DNA from: Candidatus Gastranaerophilales bacterium
Lineage (GTDB): Bacteria; Cyanobacteriota; Vampirovibrionia; Gastranaerophilales; Gastranaerophilaceae
Direction: 5' to 3'
Length of the DNA stretch: 61,480 bases
Assembly: GCA_900767135.1 (NCBI GenBank)
Contig: CAAFYU010000041.1
Location: 1-61,480 of the forward strand
Position numbers and translations under genes: made by a program. Shown piece after piece: positions 1 to 8,644 of the stretch (its first letter is position 1; every line of letters starts with the position of its first letter). The notes beneath the pieces were generated by a model that was not told the DNA's origin, did not search any database, and was given only the letters and a program-made list of their open reading frames with translations.

Positions 1-1
1 A

Positions 2-886
2 AACAACTCAACCGAAACAGACCATGCATCTATGCCTCTTGGCATCTTTGCATCTAAATCAGTTTCAGATGTCGGCATAGCAATGCCGACCTACTTTAAA
101 AACCTAGCTGCTTCGCTTCCTAGCCGCCTAGCTGCTAAACGCGTCGCATTTACATTGGCCGAAGTCTTAATTACCCTCGGCATTATCGGTGTTGTTGCAG
201 CACTGACTATTCCGTCAATCATCAACAAAATAAAACATAAAGAACTTGAAACAGGATTTCAAAAAGCTTACTCAACTTTTTCTCAGGGCATAATAAATAT
301 GAAACGTGAAGATGGAGAAGGCTTAGCTAAATACTATGCTTATTACAACCCTGATACCCAAACAAATCCAAATGCAGGCGAATTTTTTAAGAAATTTTAC
401 CAATATTCTGGGGTAAAAGTCATAGGGAAATGCAATTATAAAAATATCACAATAAAAAATTATACAAAAAATGCTGAGGCAAAATCTTATTGCATACACA
501 ATTCTAACAAAGTAGATGGAAGTTGCTCGTATGTAGATTTAGCAGAAGAGCTTTCAAACGGAATGTGCTCCGCATTAACCATAACTGCCAGTACTATATT
601 TATTATTGTTGACACGAATGGCATGAAAGGTCCAAATCTTTTAGGACACGATATTTTCTTTTTTAAGGTTGATAAAAATGATAATCTTATTCCAATAAAA
701 ATGGTAAAACTTTATACTGATGAAGAATTAGAGGACGAAAGTATGCCTACTTGGTCCTATGTAGCCGGAGATCCTTGTTCTATCAAATCAAAACAAGCTG
801 GTAACGGAACAGGGTGCTCATACTACGCCTTGATTAACCAAAATCCGGACGATGCCTCAAAAGGCTATTGGGAAAGTTTACCTTAA
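2..886 (+). CDS. Prepilin-like (type IV pilin / type II pseudopilin) protein, 5' end cut by window edge
   Basis: This is a secreted or inner-membrane pilin-like protein with the class III signal AFTLAEVLITLG: cleavage and N-methylation are expected between Ala and Phe, Glu sits at mature position 5, and one hydrophobic helix follows. The C-terminal domain (about 220 aa) is Cys-containing and not recognised. The first in-frame ATG is at 32. The frame stays open to the left edge, and the preceding codons encode a stretch (ETDHAS) that also lies near the start of the prepilin at 20584, so the true start is probably outside the window. The leader is unusually long (at least about 49 residues before the cleavage site if the frame is read from the edge). 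It repeats the SRLAAK segment of the other prepilin leaders and carries a 14-residue insertion with a perfect hairpin. Whether it forms pili or a secretion pseudopilus cannot be told. Confidence 0.8.
   Translation, partial: NNSTETDHASMPLGIFASKSVSDVGIAMPTYFKNLAASLPSRLAAKRVAFTLAEVLITLGIIGVVAALTIPSIINKIKHKELETGFQKAYSTFSQGIINMKREDGEGLAKYYAYYNPDTQTNPNAGEFFKKFYQYSGVKVIGKCNYKNITIKNYTKNAEAKSYCIHNSNKVDGSCSYVDLAEELSNGMCSALTITASTIFIIVDTNGMKGPNLLGHDIFFFKVDKNDNLIPIKMVKLYTDEELEDESMPTWSYVAGDPCSIKSKQAGNGTGCSYYALINQNPDDASKGYWESLP
71..90. repeat. Perfect 8-bp hairpin inside a prepilin leader
   Basis: GTCGGCAT (71-78) and ATGCCGAC (83-90) are perfect inverted arms with a 4-nt loop. The hairpin lies in coding sequence and accounts for most of a 14-codon in-frame insertion that is absent from the otherwise similar leader at 20584. 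It looks like a palindromic repeat element inserted in frame. Confidence 0.6.
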
Positions 887-889
887 TGC

Positions 890-918
890 TTGTATTTAAG
901 TTATATTTTTAATATAAT
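890..918 (+). promoter_or_regulatory. Predicted sigma-70-type promoter of kdsA
   Basis: TTGTAT (890-895), a 17-nt spacer and TATAAT (913-918). The -10 box ends 7 nt before the ATG at 926, and no Shine-Dalgarno sequence is visible, so transcription would start at or next to the start codon (leaderless mRNA). Confidence 0.55.
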
Positions 919-925
919 ATGAAGT

Positions 926-1747
926 ATGGATATGAAGAGAATTAAATTAAACAATTTTGAAATAGGTGGCGACAAATTAACTATTATCGCCGGACCTTGT
1001 GCCGCTGAAAGCCAAGAAATTCTTGACGAAACAGCAAAAGGCTTAAAAGAGATTACACAAAAATTAGGTATCAACTATATTTTTAAATCGTCATTTGACA
1101 AAGCAAACAGATCATCAATTTATTCTTATAGAGGACCTGGACTTGAAAAAGGTCTTGAAATGTTACAAAACGTCAAAGACAAATATGGTTTACCGATTGT
1201 AACCGATATTCACACTCCTGATCAAGCAAAACCTGTTAGCGAAGTCGCTGATATTTTGCAAATTCCGGCTTTTTTGTGCAGACAAACAGACTTGCTTGTT
1301 GCAGCAGCTAAAACTGGAAAAATTGTAAATATTAAAAAAGGACAATTTCTTGCACCGGAACAAATGGGAACATTGGTTAAAAAAGTTGAAGAAGCCGGAA
1401 GTGACAAAATTTTATTGACAGACAGAGGAAGTTCTTTTGGGTACAACAACTTAGTTGTTGATTTCAGAGGTATTCCGATTATGCAACAGTTTGGCTATCC
1501 TGTCGTATTTGATGCAACACACAGTGTTCAACTTCCCGGAGCAAACGGAACTTCATCAGGTGGCGACAGAAGATTTGTTCCAACTCTTGCAAAAGCTGCT
1601 ATGGCAGCGGGTGCAAACGCTCTGTTCTTTGAAGTTCACCCAAATCCTGAATGTGCTAAATGCGATGGACCAAATATGCTTTTCTTAGACAAAGCAGAAG
1701 AAGTATTCAAGATTTGTAAAGAAATTTTTGAGTTGGTGAGAAAATAA
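926..1747 (+). CDS. kdsA: 3-deoxy-8-phosphooctulonate (Kdo-8-P) synthase
   Basis: Condenses phosphoenolpyruvate with arabinose 5-phosphate to make Kdo-8-phosphate, the precursor of the LPS inner-core sugar, in the cytosol. The 273-residue length is normal. The AGPCAAES motif puts Cys at residue 25, the position that is Cys in metal-dependent class II enzymes and Asn in the metal-free E. coli type. DATHSVQLPG (about 196-205, His199), Glu236 and CDGPN (about 246-250) supply the remaining expected metal and substrate residues. So a metal-dependent enzyme is likely. The stop overlaps the next ATG by one base (TAATG), implying coupling. It indicates an LPS-bearing outer membrane. An internal ATG at 932 is a possible alternative start. 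Confidence 0.95.
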   Translation: MDMKRIKLNNFEIGGDKLTIIAGPCAAESQEILDETAKGLKEITQKLGINYIFKSSFDKANRSSIYSYRGPGLEKGLEMLQNVKDKYGLPIVTDIHTPDQAKPVSEVADILQIPAFLCRQTDLLVAAAKTGKIVNIKKGQFLAPEQMGTLVKKVEEAGSDKILLTDRGSSFGYNNLVVDFRGIPIMQQFGYPVVFDATHSVQLPGANGTSSGGDRRFVPTLAKAAMAAGANALFFEVHPNPECAKCDGPNMLFLDKAEEVFKICKEIFELVRK

Positions 1748-2364
1748 TGATAATAAAACAATTTGTAGCCGGCTTAATCGAAAATAATATGTATCTTGTC
1801 GTTGACGAAAATACTCGTGAAGCAGTTGTTATTGACGCTCCGGCCGATATTCCGGAACTAAAAAAAACAGTTGATGAACTTGGAGCAAAAGTTAAGTATA
1901 TTCTTATTACACATGGGCACTTTGATCACATTATGGGATTAAATTCTTTAAAAAAAACATTGAATGCACCAGCTGTAATTTGTAAAGAAGATATCGCAAT
2001 TTCTGACAAAATCAATGACTTTACAAGACTCTTTGGAGTTCCGGACAGTGTTCCGCCGACTTATGAAAAATTCGTAAAAGATGGCGATGTAATTGAAGTT
2101 GGAGATTTAAAAATCAAAGTTATTCAAACCGCAGGACACACAGAAGGCGGAGTTTGCTATCTTGTTGACGAGAATTTATTTTCGGGCGATACTTTGTTTA
2201 GACAAAGTGTCGGAAGAACCGATTTGTACGGCGGAAGCTTTGAAAAAATTTGTCATAGCGTGAAAGATGTTTTGTTTAACTTGGACGAAAACACAAAAGT
2301 TTTTCCGGGACATGGGCCAATGACAACAATAGCTTATGAGAAAAAACATAACGAAATTATATAA
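1747..2364 (+). CDS. Metallo-beta-lactamase-fold hydrolase (glyoxalase II-like)
   Basis: Cytosolic binuclear-metal hydrolase of the YcbL/GloB-like group. The HGHFDH motif gives metal ligands His56, His58, Asp60 and His61. His131 (TAGHTEGG), Asp148 (SGDTLF) and His189 (PGHGP) complete the standard set. At 205 aa it lacks the C-terminal substrate domain of classical glyoxalase II, so the substrate is open; a small thioester is the usual guess. It overlaps the kdsA stop by one base and so belongs to that operon, but nothing suggests a role in Kdo synthesis. Confidence 0.9.
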   Translation: MIIKQFVAGLIENNMYLVVDENTREAVVIDAPADIPELKKTVDELGAKVKYILITHGHFDHIMGLNSLKKTLNAPAVICKEDIAISDKINDFTRLFGVPDSVPPTYEKFVKDGDVIEVGDLKIKVIQTAGHTEGGVCYLVDENLFSGDTLFRQSVGRTDLYGGSFEKICHSVKDVLFNLDENTKVFPGHGPMTTIAYEKKHNEII

Positions 2365-2407
2365 ATTTAAAATATTGTGAAAATCCAATATAAAAGAAGG
2401 TAAAAAA

Positions 2408-3442
2408 ATGAAAGAACAACTAGAAAAAATATATGCAAATGCGACGGAAGACTTAGCAAAAGCAACTACTATTAACGATATTGAAGAAATTCGTGGCAAA
2501 TATTTAAGCCGTAAGGGCGAATTCAACGAAATTAAGAAAAACTTGAAAAACTTGTCAAATGATGACAAGAGAATTGTTGGTTCGCTTGCGAATGAAATCA
2601 CAAAAAAACTTGAAGAAGGCTTAAAAGCAAAGCACGACGAGTTTTACAGAAAAGAATTAAACGAAAAACTTAAACAAGAAAGAATTGATATTACTCTTCC
2701 TGGGAAATACACTCAAATGGGTAGAGTTCACCCATTGACTTCAACTACAAACGAAATCACTGCGATTTTCCAAAGTCTTGGTTTTTCAGTTGTTCCACAA
2801 GCTAACGCTCCGGAAGTTGAAACAGAATACTTCAACTTTGACGCATTGAATGTTCCAAAAGATCACCCAGCTCGTGATGTTCAAGATACATTCTACACAG
2901 AAATTGCGAAAAATGTCGTTTTGAGAAGTCAAACTTCTAACGCTCAAATCCACGCTATGGAAGGGAAAAATCCGCCTATCAGAATTATTTCCCCGGGGCG
3001 TGTTTACAGAAACGAAAATATTAACGCTCGTAAAAACAACTTCTTCCACCAAATCGAAGGACTTTATGTTGATAAAGACATTACGTTCGGTGATTTGAAA
3101 GGAGTTTTGAACGAATTTATCAGAACATATTTTGGTGCAAGCCGTCCGACAAGATTTAGAAGTAGCTTCTTCCCGTTCACAGAACCATCAGCAGAGGTTG
3201 ATGTTCAGTGTATTATGTGCGAAGGTAAAGGTTGCAGAACTTGCTCAGGCACAGGCTGGTTAGAAGTGCTAGGTTGCGGAATGGTTGATCCAAACGTCCT
3301 TCGAGGAGTTGGAATTGATCCTGATGTTTACACAGGGTTTGCATTCGGCATGGGAGTTGAAAGACTTGCAATGCTAAAATATGCAATCGACGACATCAGA
3401 CTTTTCTTCAACGACGATGTAAGATTTTTGAAACAATTTTAA
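2408..3442 (+). CDS. pheS: Phenylalanine--tRNA ligase alpha subunit
   Basis: Class II aminoacyl-tRNA synthetase subunit that carries the catalytic site for charging tRNA-Phe. It has the N-terminal coiled-coil arm (about 1-85), a motif-2 region (RVYRNENINARKNNFFHQ), the bacterial Cys cluster CIMCEGKGCRTC, and motif 3 GFAFGMGVERLAML near the C-terminus. Its 344 aa is typical. An AGAAGG ribosome-binding site lies just before the ATG. pheT is not next to it: a terminator and a convergent gene follow, so the beta subunit must be encoded elsewhere. Confidence 0.96.
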   Translation: MKEQLEKIYANATEDLAKATTINDIEEIRGKYLSRKGEFNEIKKNLKNLSNDDKRIVGSLANEITKKLEEGLKAKHDEFYRKELNEKLKQERIDITLPGKYTQMGRVHPLTSTTNEITAIFQSLGFSVVPQANAPEVETEYFNFDALNVPKDHPARDVQDTFYTEIAKNVVLRSQTSNAQIHAMEGKNPPIRIISPGRVYRNENINARKNNFFHQIEGLYVDKDITFGDLKGVLNEFIRTYFGASRPTRFRSSFFPFTEPSAEVDVQCIMCEGKGCRTCSGTGWLEVLGCGMVDPNVLRGVGIDPDVYTGFAFGMGVERLAMLKYAIDDIRLFFNDDVRFLKQF

Positions 3443-3462
3443 TAATTTAGACAAAATTAGAT

Positions 3463-3496
3463 AAAAAAAGACCTCTTTTATTGAGGTCTTTTTTTA
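3463..3496. terminator. Bidirectional intrinsic terminator between pheS and a convergent prepilin gene
   Basis: Stem GACCTC (3470-3475) / GAGGTC (3483-3488) with a 7-nt loop, flanked by A-run and T-run, so it works on both strands. Confidence 0.85.
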
Positions 3497-3509
3497 TTAA
3501 AAATTAATA

Positions 3510-4172
3510 TTAATGCTTAATCTTCCCCCCAGCTGCAATGATTTGTGCAGTATAGCTGTCTGGCATTATACCTTTTCCAGCTACTCTATTAAAGACAAAT
3601 ACATCTTCCCCAAATTTATTTGGAGCTTTGGCTCCATTTATGTCTATATACACATTTTTCAAAGGAACCACATTCCCTGATGAACCAGTAGTGCTATCTG
3701 TAAAAAAATAAAAAACATCATCAGCTGTTTTGAAAAAAACTCTACTACTTGAAATTCCTAATGCAGAATGAGAGCCATCTTTATACGAATAAGGAGCAAC
3801 GCTGGTATAACCGCATTCTTTATATGTTTTACACAATTGTGGCTCTACAAAATAAGGCTTCCAATATTTTTCAAAATAAGCCTTTGTACCTATTTCATCT
3901 GTTTCCTGCCAAAATTCAGAAGAACCATTATTATTTTCTGATTGACGAAATGCTTGATTTAAGACAGAGTAAGCCTTTTGAAGTTTTGTCACTGTAACTC
4001 TGTCTTGATACTGTTTTATCACATTGGGAATTGTTAGAGCCGCCACAACACCGATAATGCCGAGGGTGATGAGAACTTCTGCCAAAGTAAACGCGACGCG
4101 TTTAGCAGCTAATTCAATTTCGCGTACTATATCACGTGTTCCGCGACGATTGCCCCCCCCCCGAAAGCACAT
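3510..4172 (-). CDS. Prepilin-like protein with a G10 tract near its start
   Basis: Pilin-like protein with the class III signal KRVAFTLAEVLITLG and one hydrophobic helix. The C-terminal part shares the QKAYSVLNQAFRQSE, KYWKPYF and FGEDVFVF-type segments with the prepilin at 20584, so the two are paralogs. The ATG at 4172 is in frame but has no ribosome-binding site. A better-placed ATG at 4189, with an AAAGAAAGTGAG sequence upstream, is out of frame because of a run of ten G on the coding strand. Eleven or eight G would join it in frame and give a 226-aa product. This may be phase variation or a homopolymer sequencing error. Confidence 0.8.
   Translation of the reverse strand: MCFRGGGNRRGTRDIVREIELAAKRVAFTLAEVLITLGIIGVVAALTIPNVIKQYQDRVTVTKLQKAYSVLNQAFRQSENNNGSSEFWQETDEIGTKAYFEKYWKPYFVEPQLCKTYKECGYTSVAPYSYKDGSHSALGISSSRVFFKTADDVFYFFTDSTTGSSGNVVPLKNVYIDINGAKAPNKFGEDVFVFNRVAGKGIMPDSYTAQIIAAGGKIKH
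4153..4162. repeat. Homopolymer C10 (G10 on the coding strand) in a prepilin 5' region
   Basis: Ten consecutive C between the two candidate starts and the prepilin signal. It lies in the context attgC10ga, the same as the tract at 20355. Tracts of this length slip readily during replication. Confidence 0.85.
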
Positions 4173-4227
4173 TTAAATAAATTTCTCATAACCAAACTCA
4201 CTTTCTTTTTTACTGTGTACATGTGTT

Positions 4228-4256
4228 ATTATAACCTCGTTTTTTGTGTTTGTCTA
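4228..4256 (-). promoter_or_regulatory. Predicted promoter of the 3510-4172 prepilin
   Basis: On the minus strand: TAGACA (4256-4251), a 17-nt spacer and TATAAT (4233-4228). Transcription would start near 4221, about 32 nt upstream of the ATG at 4189. This supports 4189 rather than 4172 as the natural start. Confidence 0.6.
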
Positions 4257-4333
4257 TACTTATTTTATAGGAAGTTAATATGAGGTTACTTAAAAAAGAC
4301 GATAAGTTCGTATCGGAAATAATTGCCATCAAT

Positions 4334-4402
4334 CGTCATTCTGAGCAAATAGCGTACCACTAGAACATTCTTCCTCGTACGGTTCGTTATTTCCTCAGAA
4401 TT
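4334..4402. repeat. CGTCATTCTGAG-type repeat with imperfect inverted arms
   Basis: CGTCATTCTGAG at 4334-4345 begins an arm (about 4338-4356). An imperfect reverse complement lies at 4376-4401 (GTACGGTTCGTTATTTCCTCAGAAT), so the segment can fold. The same core occurs twice near 20433 and 20515, upstream of another prepilin. It looks like a dispersed intergenic repeat. Confidence 0.5.
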
Positions 4403-4484
4403 TTTACAAGTAGTTACAAGTGTTTTCAAAGTAACTGTTCTAAAAAATTTATGTTTGTAATAATATATTATACAAGGAGTTAGT

Positions 4485-5234
4485 ATGCCACAATTTCTAA
4501 TCAATTCATCAGATATTAACGAAAGTAAAGTTATTATTTCAGACAAAGATACGTTTAACCACGTAGCAAAATCTTTAAGAATTAAGTGTGGCGAAAACTT
4601 ACTTCTTATTGACGAAAATCAAATACAATACGAAACTTTGGTTGAAAATATAACAAACAAAGAAATTACAGTCAAAATACAAAAATCGTATAAATCAAAC
4701 AGAAAGCTCGAATTTTACCTATATCTTGCACAAAGTCCATTAAGAAGTGATGCCCAAAATTTAGTCATTGAAAAAGCCACTGAACTCGGTGTTGATGGAG
4801 TTTTTCCTACCAAAACCGACAATTGTGCTCTTGCGACTTCTGTAATTGAAAAGAAAATTCCAAAGTGGCAGAAAATTATGTTTGAAGCGTTTAAGCAGTG
4901 CGAAAGAGCCTATATCCCAACTTGTTTTGATTTGACAGATTTAGAAAATATTATAAAATTAAAAGATAAAGGTTATAAAATAATTTCTTTTTGTGAAAGA
5001 CTTGCCACAACAACACTTCATGAATATTGCAAAACTTTTCCGATAAAAAAAGATGATAAAATTATTGTAATTATCGGGCCGGAAGGTGGATTTTCTCAAA
5101 AAGAATTCAAGCTTTTTAAAGATAATGAAATTCCAATGTTAACACTTGGGGAACTTATCTTGAAAGCGGATACAGCAGTAACAGTTGCGTTAGGAAACAT
5201 AATTTATGAATTCAGTAATTATAGACAAAATTAA
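4485..5234 (+). CDS. rsmE: 16S rRNA (uracil-1498-N3)-methyltransferase
   Basis: SPOUT-fold enzyme that methylates U1498 of 16S rRNA using S-adenosylmethionine. It has an N-terminal PUA-like RNA-binding part (about 1-70) and a C-terminal trefoil knot with IGPEGGFS (197-204) and LGELILKADTA (221-231), where the family usually has LGxRILRxETA. Its 249 aa is typical. A strong AAGGAG lies just upstream of the ATG. Its last 29 nt overlap the next gene, so the two are cotranscribed. Confidence 0.93.
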   Translation: MPQFLINSSDINESKVIISDKDTFNHVAKSLRIKCGENLLLIDENQIQYETLVENITNKEITVKIQKSYKSNRKLEFYLYLAQSPLRSDAQNLVIEKATELGVDGVFPTKTDNCALATSVIEKKIPKWQKIMFEAFKQCERAYIPTCFDLTDLENIIKLKDKGYKIISFCERLATTTLHEYCKTFPIKKDDKIIVIIGPEGGFSQKEFKLFKDNEIPMLTLGELILKADTAVTVALGNIIYEFSNYRQN

Positions 5235-6603
5235 ATCAGACAAAATTTTATCAAAAATCGAAAAGACTTTTACCAATGAAATATATATTGTCGGAGGTAC
5301 TGTCAGGGATTTTTACTTAGGACTTGAAAGTTCTGATAGGGACATTATCGTTATGGACGAAGATGCAAGAAGTTTTTCACTAAAACTCGCAGAACTTTTT
5401 GATGCAACTTTTGTTCCGTTAGATGAAGAAAATAAAATTTATAGAATTGTACTTCCTGATAAGATTAATTATATTGATGTAACAAACCCAGTCGGTGATT
5501 CGATTGAAAACGACCTAATGCGAAGAGATTTGACAATCAACGCTATTGCCGTAAATCTTAGAACTGGCAAACTTATAGATATTTCCGGCGGTGTTACAGA
5601 TATAAAAAATAAATGCATAAATTATGTTAATGAACTAAATTTTGTAGACGATCCGCTCAGACTTTTAAGAGTGTACAGATTTCAGGCTTTATACGGCTTT
5701 GAACTTGCTCCTGAAACAATTGACGCTGTTTGCAGATATGTTGACTTAATTCATAAACCGGCAGTTGAACGGGTTACTCACGAAATTATGGCTCTGTTTA
5801 GCGGTAAATATACAGATAAAGCCCTTGAAAACATGAACAAAACTTGGCTTTTGGAAGAAATTTTTCCATTTGTTAAGGAATTAAAGCAAGTTCCCCCAAA
5901 TTCGCATCATCATTTGGACTTGTTTCAACATTCAATAGAAACAGTAAGACAGGTTCAAAATTTATACGAAAATTCTTCTGATGATGTAAAAGATCACCTC
6001 GATAGAGTTGATTTTGGAGGTTTTTCAAGACTTGCACATCTTAAACTTGCTGCATTTATGCACGATATAGGCAAATTTTCGACCTGGACAATTGAAGAAG
6101 GGAAACACCGTTTTATCAAACATGACGATGTTGGTTCAAAAATGTCCGTAAAAGTCTTGAAAAATTTGCATTTTTCCAACAAACAGATTGAGTACATTTC
6201 ACAAATGATTAAATATCATATTTATCCATCGCATGTTATGAGTTCACCTCAGATTACAGAAAAAATCATGATGCGATATGTTCGAAAAATGGATATGAAT
6301 TCAATTGACGAAATAATTCTGGCACAAGCTGACAGACTTTCAGCTCGTGGGCCTGAAATCACAGACGAAATTGTTGAGCATAATATTACATATTTGAATA
6401 TGCTTTTGAAATTTTATCTTGAAGCTCGTGAAACTTTAAAACCACTGCCAAAACTTCTTGATGGAAATGATGTTATGAAAATTTTAAACATAAAGCCGTC
6501 CAGAAAACTTGGAGAAATAATGGAAGCACTTCATGAAGCACAAATTAATGGTGATATTACTGATAAAAACCATGCCATAGAATTTGTAAAAAACTATAAA
6601 TAA
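5206..6603 (+). CDS. CCA tRNA nucleotidyltransferase / poly(A) polymerase family with HD domain
   Basis: Class II nucleotidyltransferase that adds or repairs the 3' CCA of tRNA. It has VGGTVRDFYLG (29-39), catalytic Asp44/Asp46 in SDRDIIV, the RRDLTINAIA motif (106-115), the RNA-binding fold, and an HD phosphohydrolase-like region with HDIGKF (286-291) and downstream His motifs. At 465 aa it is near the usual HD-containing enzyme. Some organisms split CC- and A-adding activities between two such enzymes, so whether this one adds full CCA is not decided. It overlaps rsmE by 29 nt. Confidence 0.9.
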   Translation: MNSVIIDKIKSDKILSKIEKTFTNEIYIVGGTVRDFYLGLESSDRDIIVMDEDARSFSLKLAELFDATFVPLDEENKIYRIVLPDKINYIDVTNPVGDSIENDLMRRDLTINAIAVNLRTGKLIDISGGVTDIKNKCINYVNELNFVDDPLRLLRVYRFQALYGFELAPETIDAVCRYVDLIHKPAVERVTHEIMALFSGKYTDKALENMNKTWLLEEIFPFVKELKQVPPNSHHHLDLFQHSIETVRQVQNLYENSSDDVKDHLDRVDFGGFSRLAHLKLAAFMHDIGKFSTWTIEEGKHRFIKHDDVGSKMSVKVLKNLHFSNKQIEYISQMIKYHIYPSHVMSSPQITEKIMMRYVRKMDMNSIDEIILAQADRLSARGPEITDEIVEHNITYLNMLLKFYLEARETLKPLPKLLDGNDVMKILNIKPSRKLGEIMEALHEAQINGDITDKNHAIEFVKNYK

Positions 6604-6905
6604 GCTGTTTTTTATGCAAAAACGAGAGAAATTTCAACATTCTTAACAAAAATTTACAATATTTTTTAATAATTTTCTTACAAAATTTTATAGTTTTTTA
6701 ACAATTTATTTACTTGCAAGTTAAAATTTTTCTAAAAATTCAAAAATTCTCAATCTAATTATTGTATTTTTAGAAAAAAACGCAAAAATTCATCTTTACA
6801 TAAACTTAACATTAATTAAAATAGACGCAACTTTTTTTTTGCCCGGCTTTTAAATATAGTGTGTAACTGGTACAATAGTTGTGTAGATTAAATCCAGACT
6901 TAATT
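6604..6905. other. AT-rich intergenic region, mostly featureless
   Basis: About 300 bp of A/T-rich DNA after the nucleotidyltransferase, with no convincing reading frame or stem-loop terminator. The only recognisable signal is a possible extended -10 box near its right end. Confidence 0.5.
6868..6876 (+). promoter_or_regulatory. Possible extended -10 promoter element
   Basis: TGG-TACAAT (TGnTACAAT) 30 nt before the ATG at 6906. No clear -35 box is seen. Confidence 0.4.
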
Positions 6906-8630
6906 ATGATAGAAAAAATTAATTTAGCTAGTGTAAATAACAATGCCCCAAAGAGGGATAATCATAAACAAAAAGGACAACAGCAATCATTTACAGGATT
7001 GGCTGACGGTGCTATTTGGCTTGTTCAACAATGTGAAAGACAACCAATGGTTAATGTTACTTTTTTGGATATGTCTACTGCCATTGTACCAAGAACAGTT
7101 ATTGAAACAAAAGAATCTAATGGTTATGCAGGCTTTGAAGCTTTTAGGAGAGAATCTTCCGGATTAATTGTAAACTGTTTAATTCCGGGATTTATTGTTG
7201 CAGGTTTGGCTAAGCTTATGCAAAGACCTATTATGGGACTCTTTAACAAATCTAATCTTGCAAACACTTGGGCTAATGAAGATGGTATTCATAAAATTAA
7301 TGATTTCTATGGTAAACATATAGAAAACACAGGTTTAAGCCAAAGAGAAAGAATTTACAACACATTTAGAGATGAACTCGGCAGCTTAGTTGGAGTTGAC
7401 GGGCATGAAACAAAAGATTTTGCCGATATTTTCAATATCGCTCGTGATAAAGATGGTAATCTTGTTGGCAAAATCGGCAATGAAAAACTTCATAATGCCG
7501 TAAACCAATTGACTGATGCTGTTTTAAGCAACGATTATGAATCTAAAAAAGTTAAAGCTGCATACAGAGCAATTGTTGATGAAACTCATATTGCAGAAAA
7601 CATTCGATTTAAAGCGGACAAATCATTCTTCTCTAATAATTTGGAATCTGTTTGTGCTGATACTGTAAAAATGCTTCGCGGCACAATTAAAGAAGGAATT
7701 ACCGATAGTAAAACACTTACAGAATACTGCAAAAAAGCTGTTAAACTTGTTAATTGGAAAAGTATTGGCGGACTTGGCGTTATTATTCCGCTTGCAATTT
7801 CTATGCAACCTATAAACAGATGGATTACCCATAAAACATCTGGACAAAAAGGTGCACCAATTTACAAAGACTTCGGCAAAGACAACGAACACAAAGAAAT
7901 GACGCCAAAAGAAAAAGCCGAACTACTTGCTCAAAAATTCATCTCAATCGGGTCTATGATTGGTGTTTGCGGACTTTCAATGTTCATGGACAGACCTGTT
8001 ATGAAGAATATATTCCAATTTAAAGGAATTTTCCCTACAATGGATCAGGCAAGAATTATATCTACAGCAACATTTGCAAGCCGTATGGGTGCATCAGAAG
8101 ACAGAAACGAACTTAGAGAAGCAACTGTTCGTGATATTGCGACATTCTCAAGTTTCTACTTCTTAGGAGACTATGTTGCAAAAGGTATTGCTACATTCTT
8201 GGAAAAGAAAAATCCTGGAACTCATTTGATAAACAGACTAAAAGAAACCGATCCAAACGCAAATCCACTACAAAAATTCTGGAATTGGGCAAAACACACA
8301 AGCTTGAAATCTTCAGATGAGCTTGGTACAATCAAAGATAAGAGATTACGAACATTGTGCCAAGTAGGCAATATTGTATTCTCATTATTGTCACTAGGTT
8401 TATTTATACCACTATACACTAGGTCGAAAACAAATAAAAAACGCGCAGAAGAACTTGCGAAATTAAATGCAGAAAAAGGAGCCGGTTCCACAACTTCCTC
8501 CCAAACGTCCTCCTCGGCAACTTCCGAAAAAGAAGTAAGTAGTGCCACCCAAAATCCTGGCACCAAATACGATTTCTCAAGAAATCGTTTACAGGACAAT
8601 AAGACGTTTAAAGCATTTATGAATTCGTAA
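6906..8630 (+). CDS. Lineage-specific membrane-associated protein, paralog of the next gene
   Basis: Function not recognised. The 574-aa protein (from ATG 6906; a TTG at 6879 is in frame but poorer) starts with a polar Asn/Gln/Lys-rich segment ending in QSFTG (27-31). It then has several hydrophobic stretches (for example around LIPGFIVAGLA, GGLGVIIPLAI, IGSMIGVCGLS, and near the C-terminus GNIVFSLLSLGLFIPLY) and ends in a Ser/Thr-rich tail. It aligns along its length with the following protein: IVPRT/VIPRT, FRRESSG/ARREGSG, FxFKGIFPTMDQ/LQYKGLNPTLDQ, DRNELREATVRD/DKDELREAAVKD. This suggests an ancient tandem duplication. There is no enzyme motif. It is probably an inner-membrane or envelope protein restricted to this lineage. 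Confidence 0.75.
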   Translation: MIEKINLASVNNNAPKRDNHKQKGQQQSFTGLADGAIWLVQQCERQPMVNVTFLDMSTAIVPRTVIETKESNGYAGFEAFRRESSGLIVNCLIPGFIVAGLAKLMQRPIMGLFNKSNLANTWANEDGIHKINDFYGKHIENTGLSQRERIYNTFRDELGSLVGVDGHETKDFADIFNIARDKDGNLVGKIGNEKLHNAVNQLTDAVLSNDYESKKVKAAYRAIVDETHIAENIRFKADKSFFSNNLESVCADTVKMLRGTIKEGITDSKTLTEYCKKAVKLVNWKSIGGLGVIIPLAISMQPINRWITHKTSGQKGAPIYKDFGKDNEHKEMTPKEKAELLAQKFISIGSMIGVCGLSMFMDRPVMKNIFQFKGIFPTMDQARIISTATFASRMGASEDRNELREATVRDIATFSSFYFLGDYVAKGIATFLEKKNPGTHLINRLKETDPNANPLQKFWNWAKHTSLKSSDELGTIKDKRLRTLCQVGNIVFSLLSLGLFIPLYTRSKTNKKRAEELAKLNAEKGAGSTTSSQTSSSATSEKEVSSATQNPGTKYDFSRNRLQDNKTFKAFMNS

Positions 8631-8644
8631 GGAGATAAAATATA

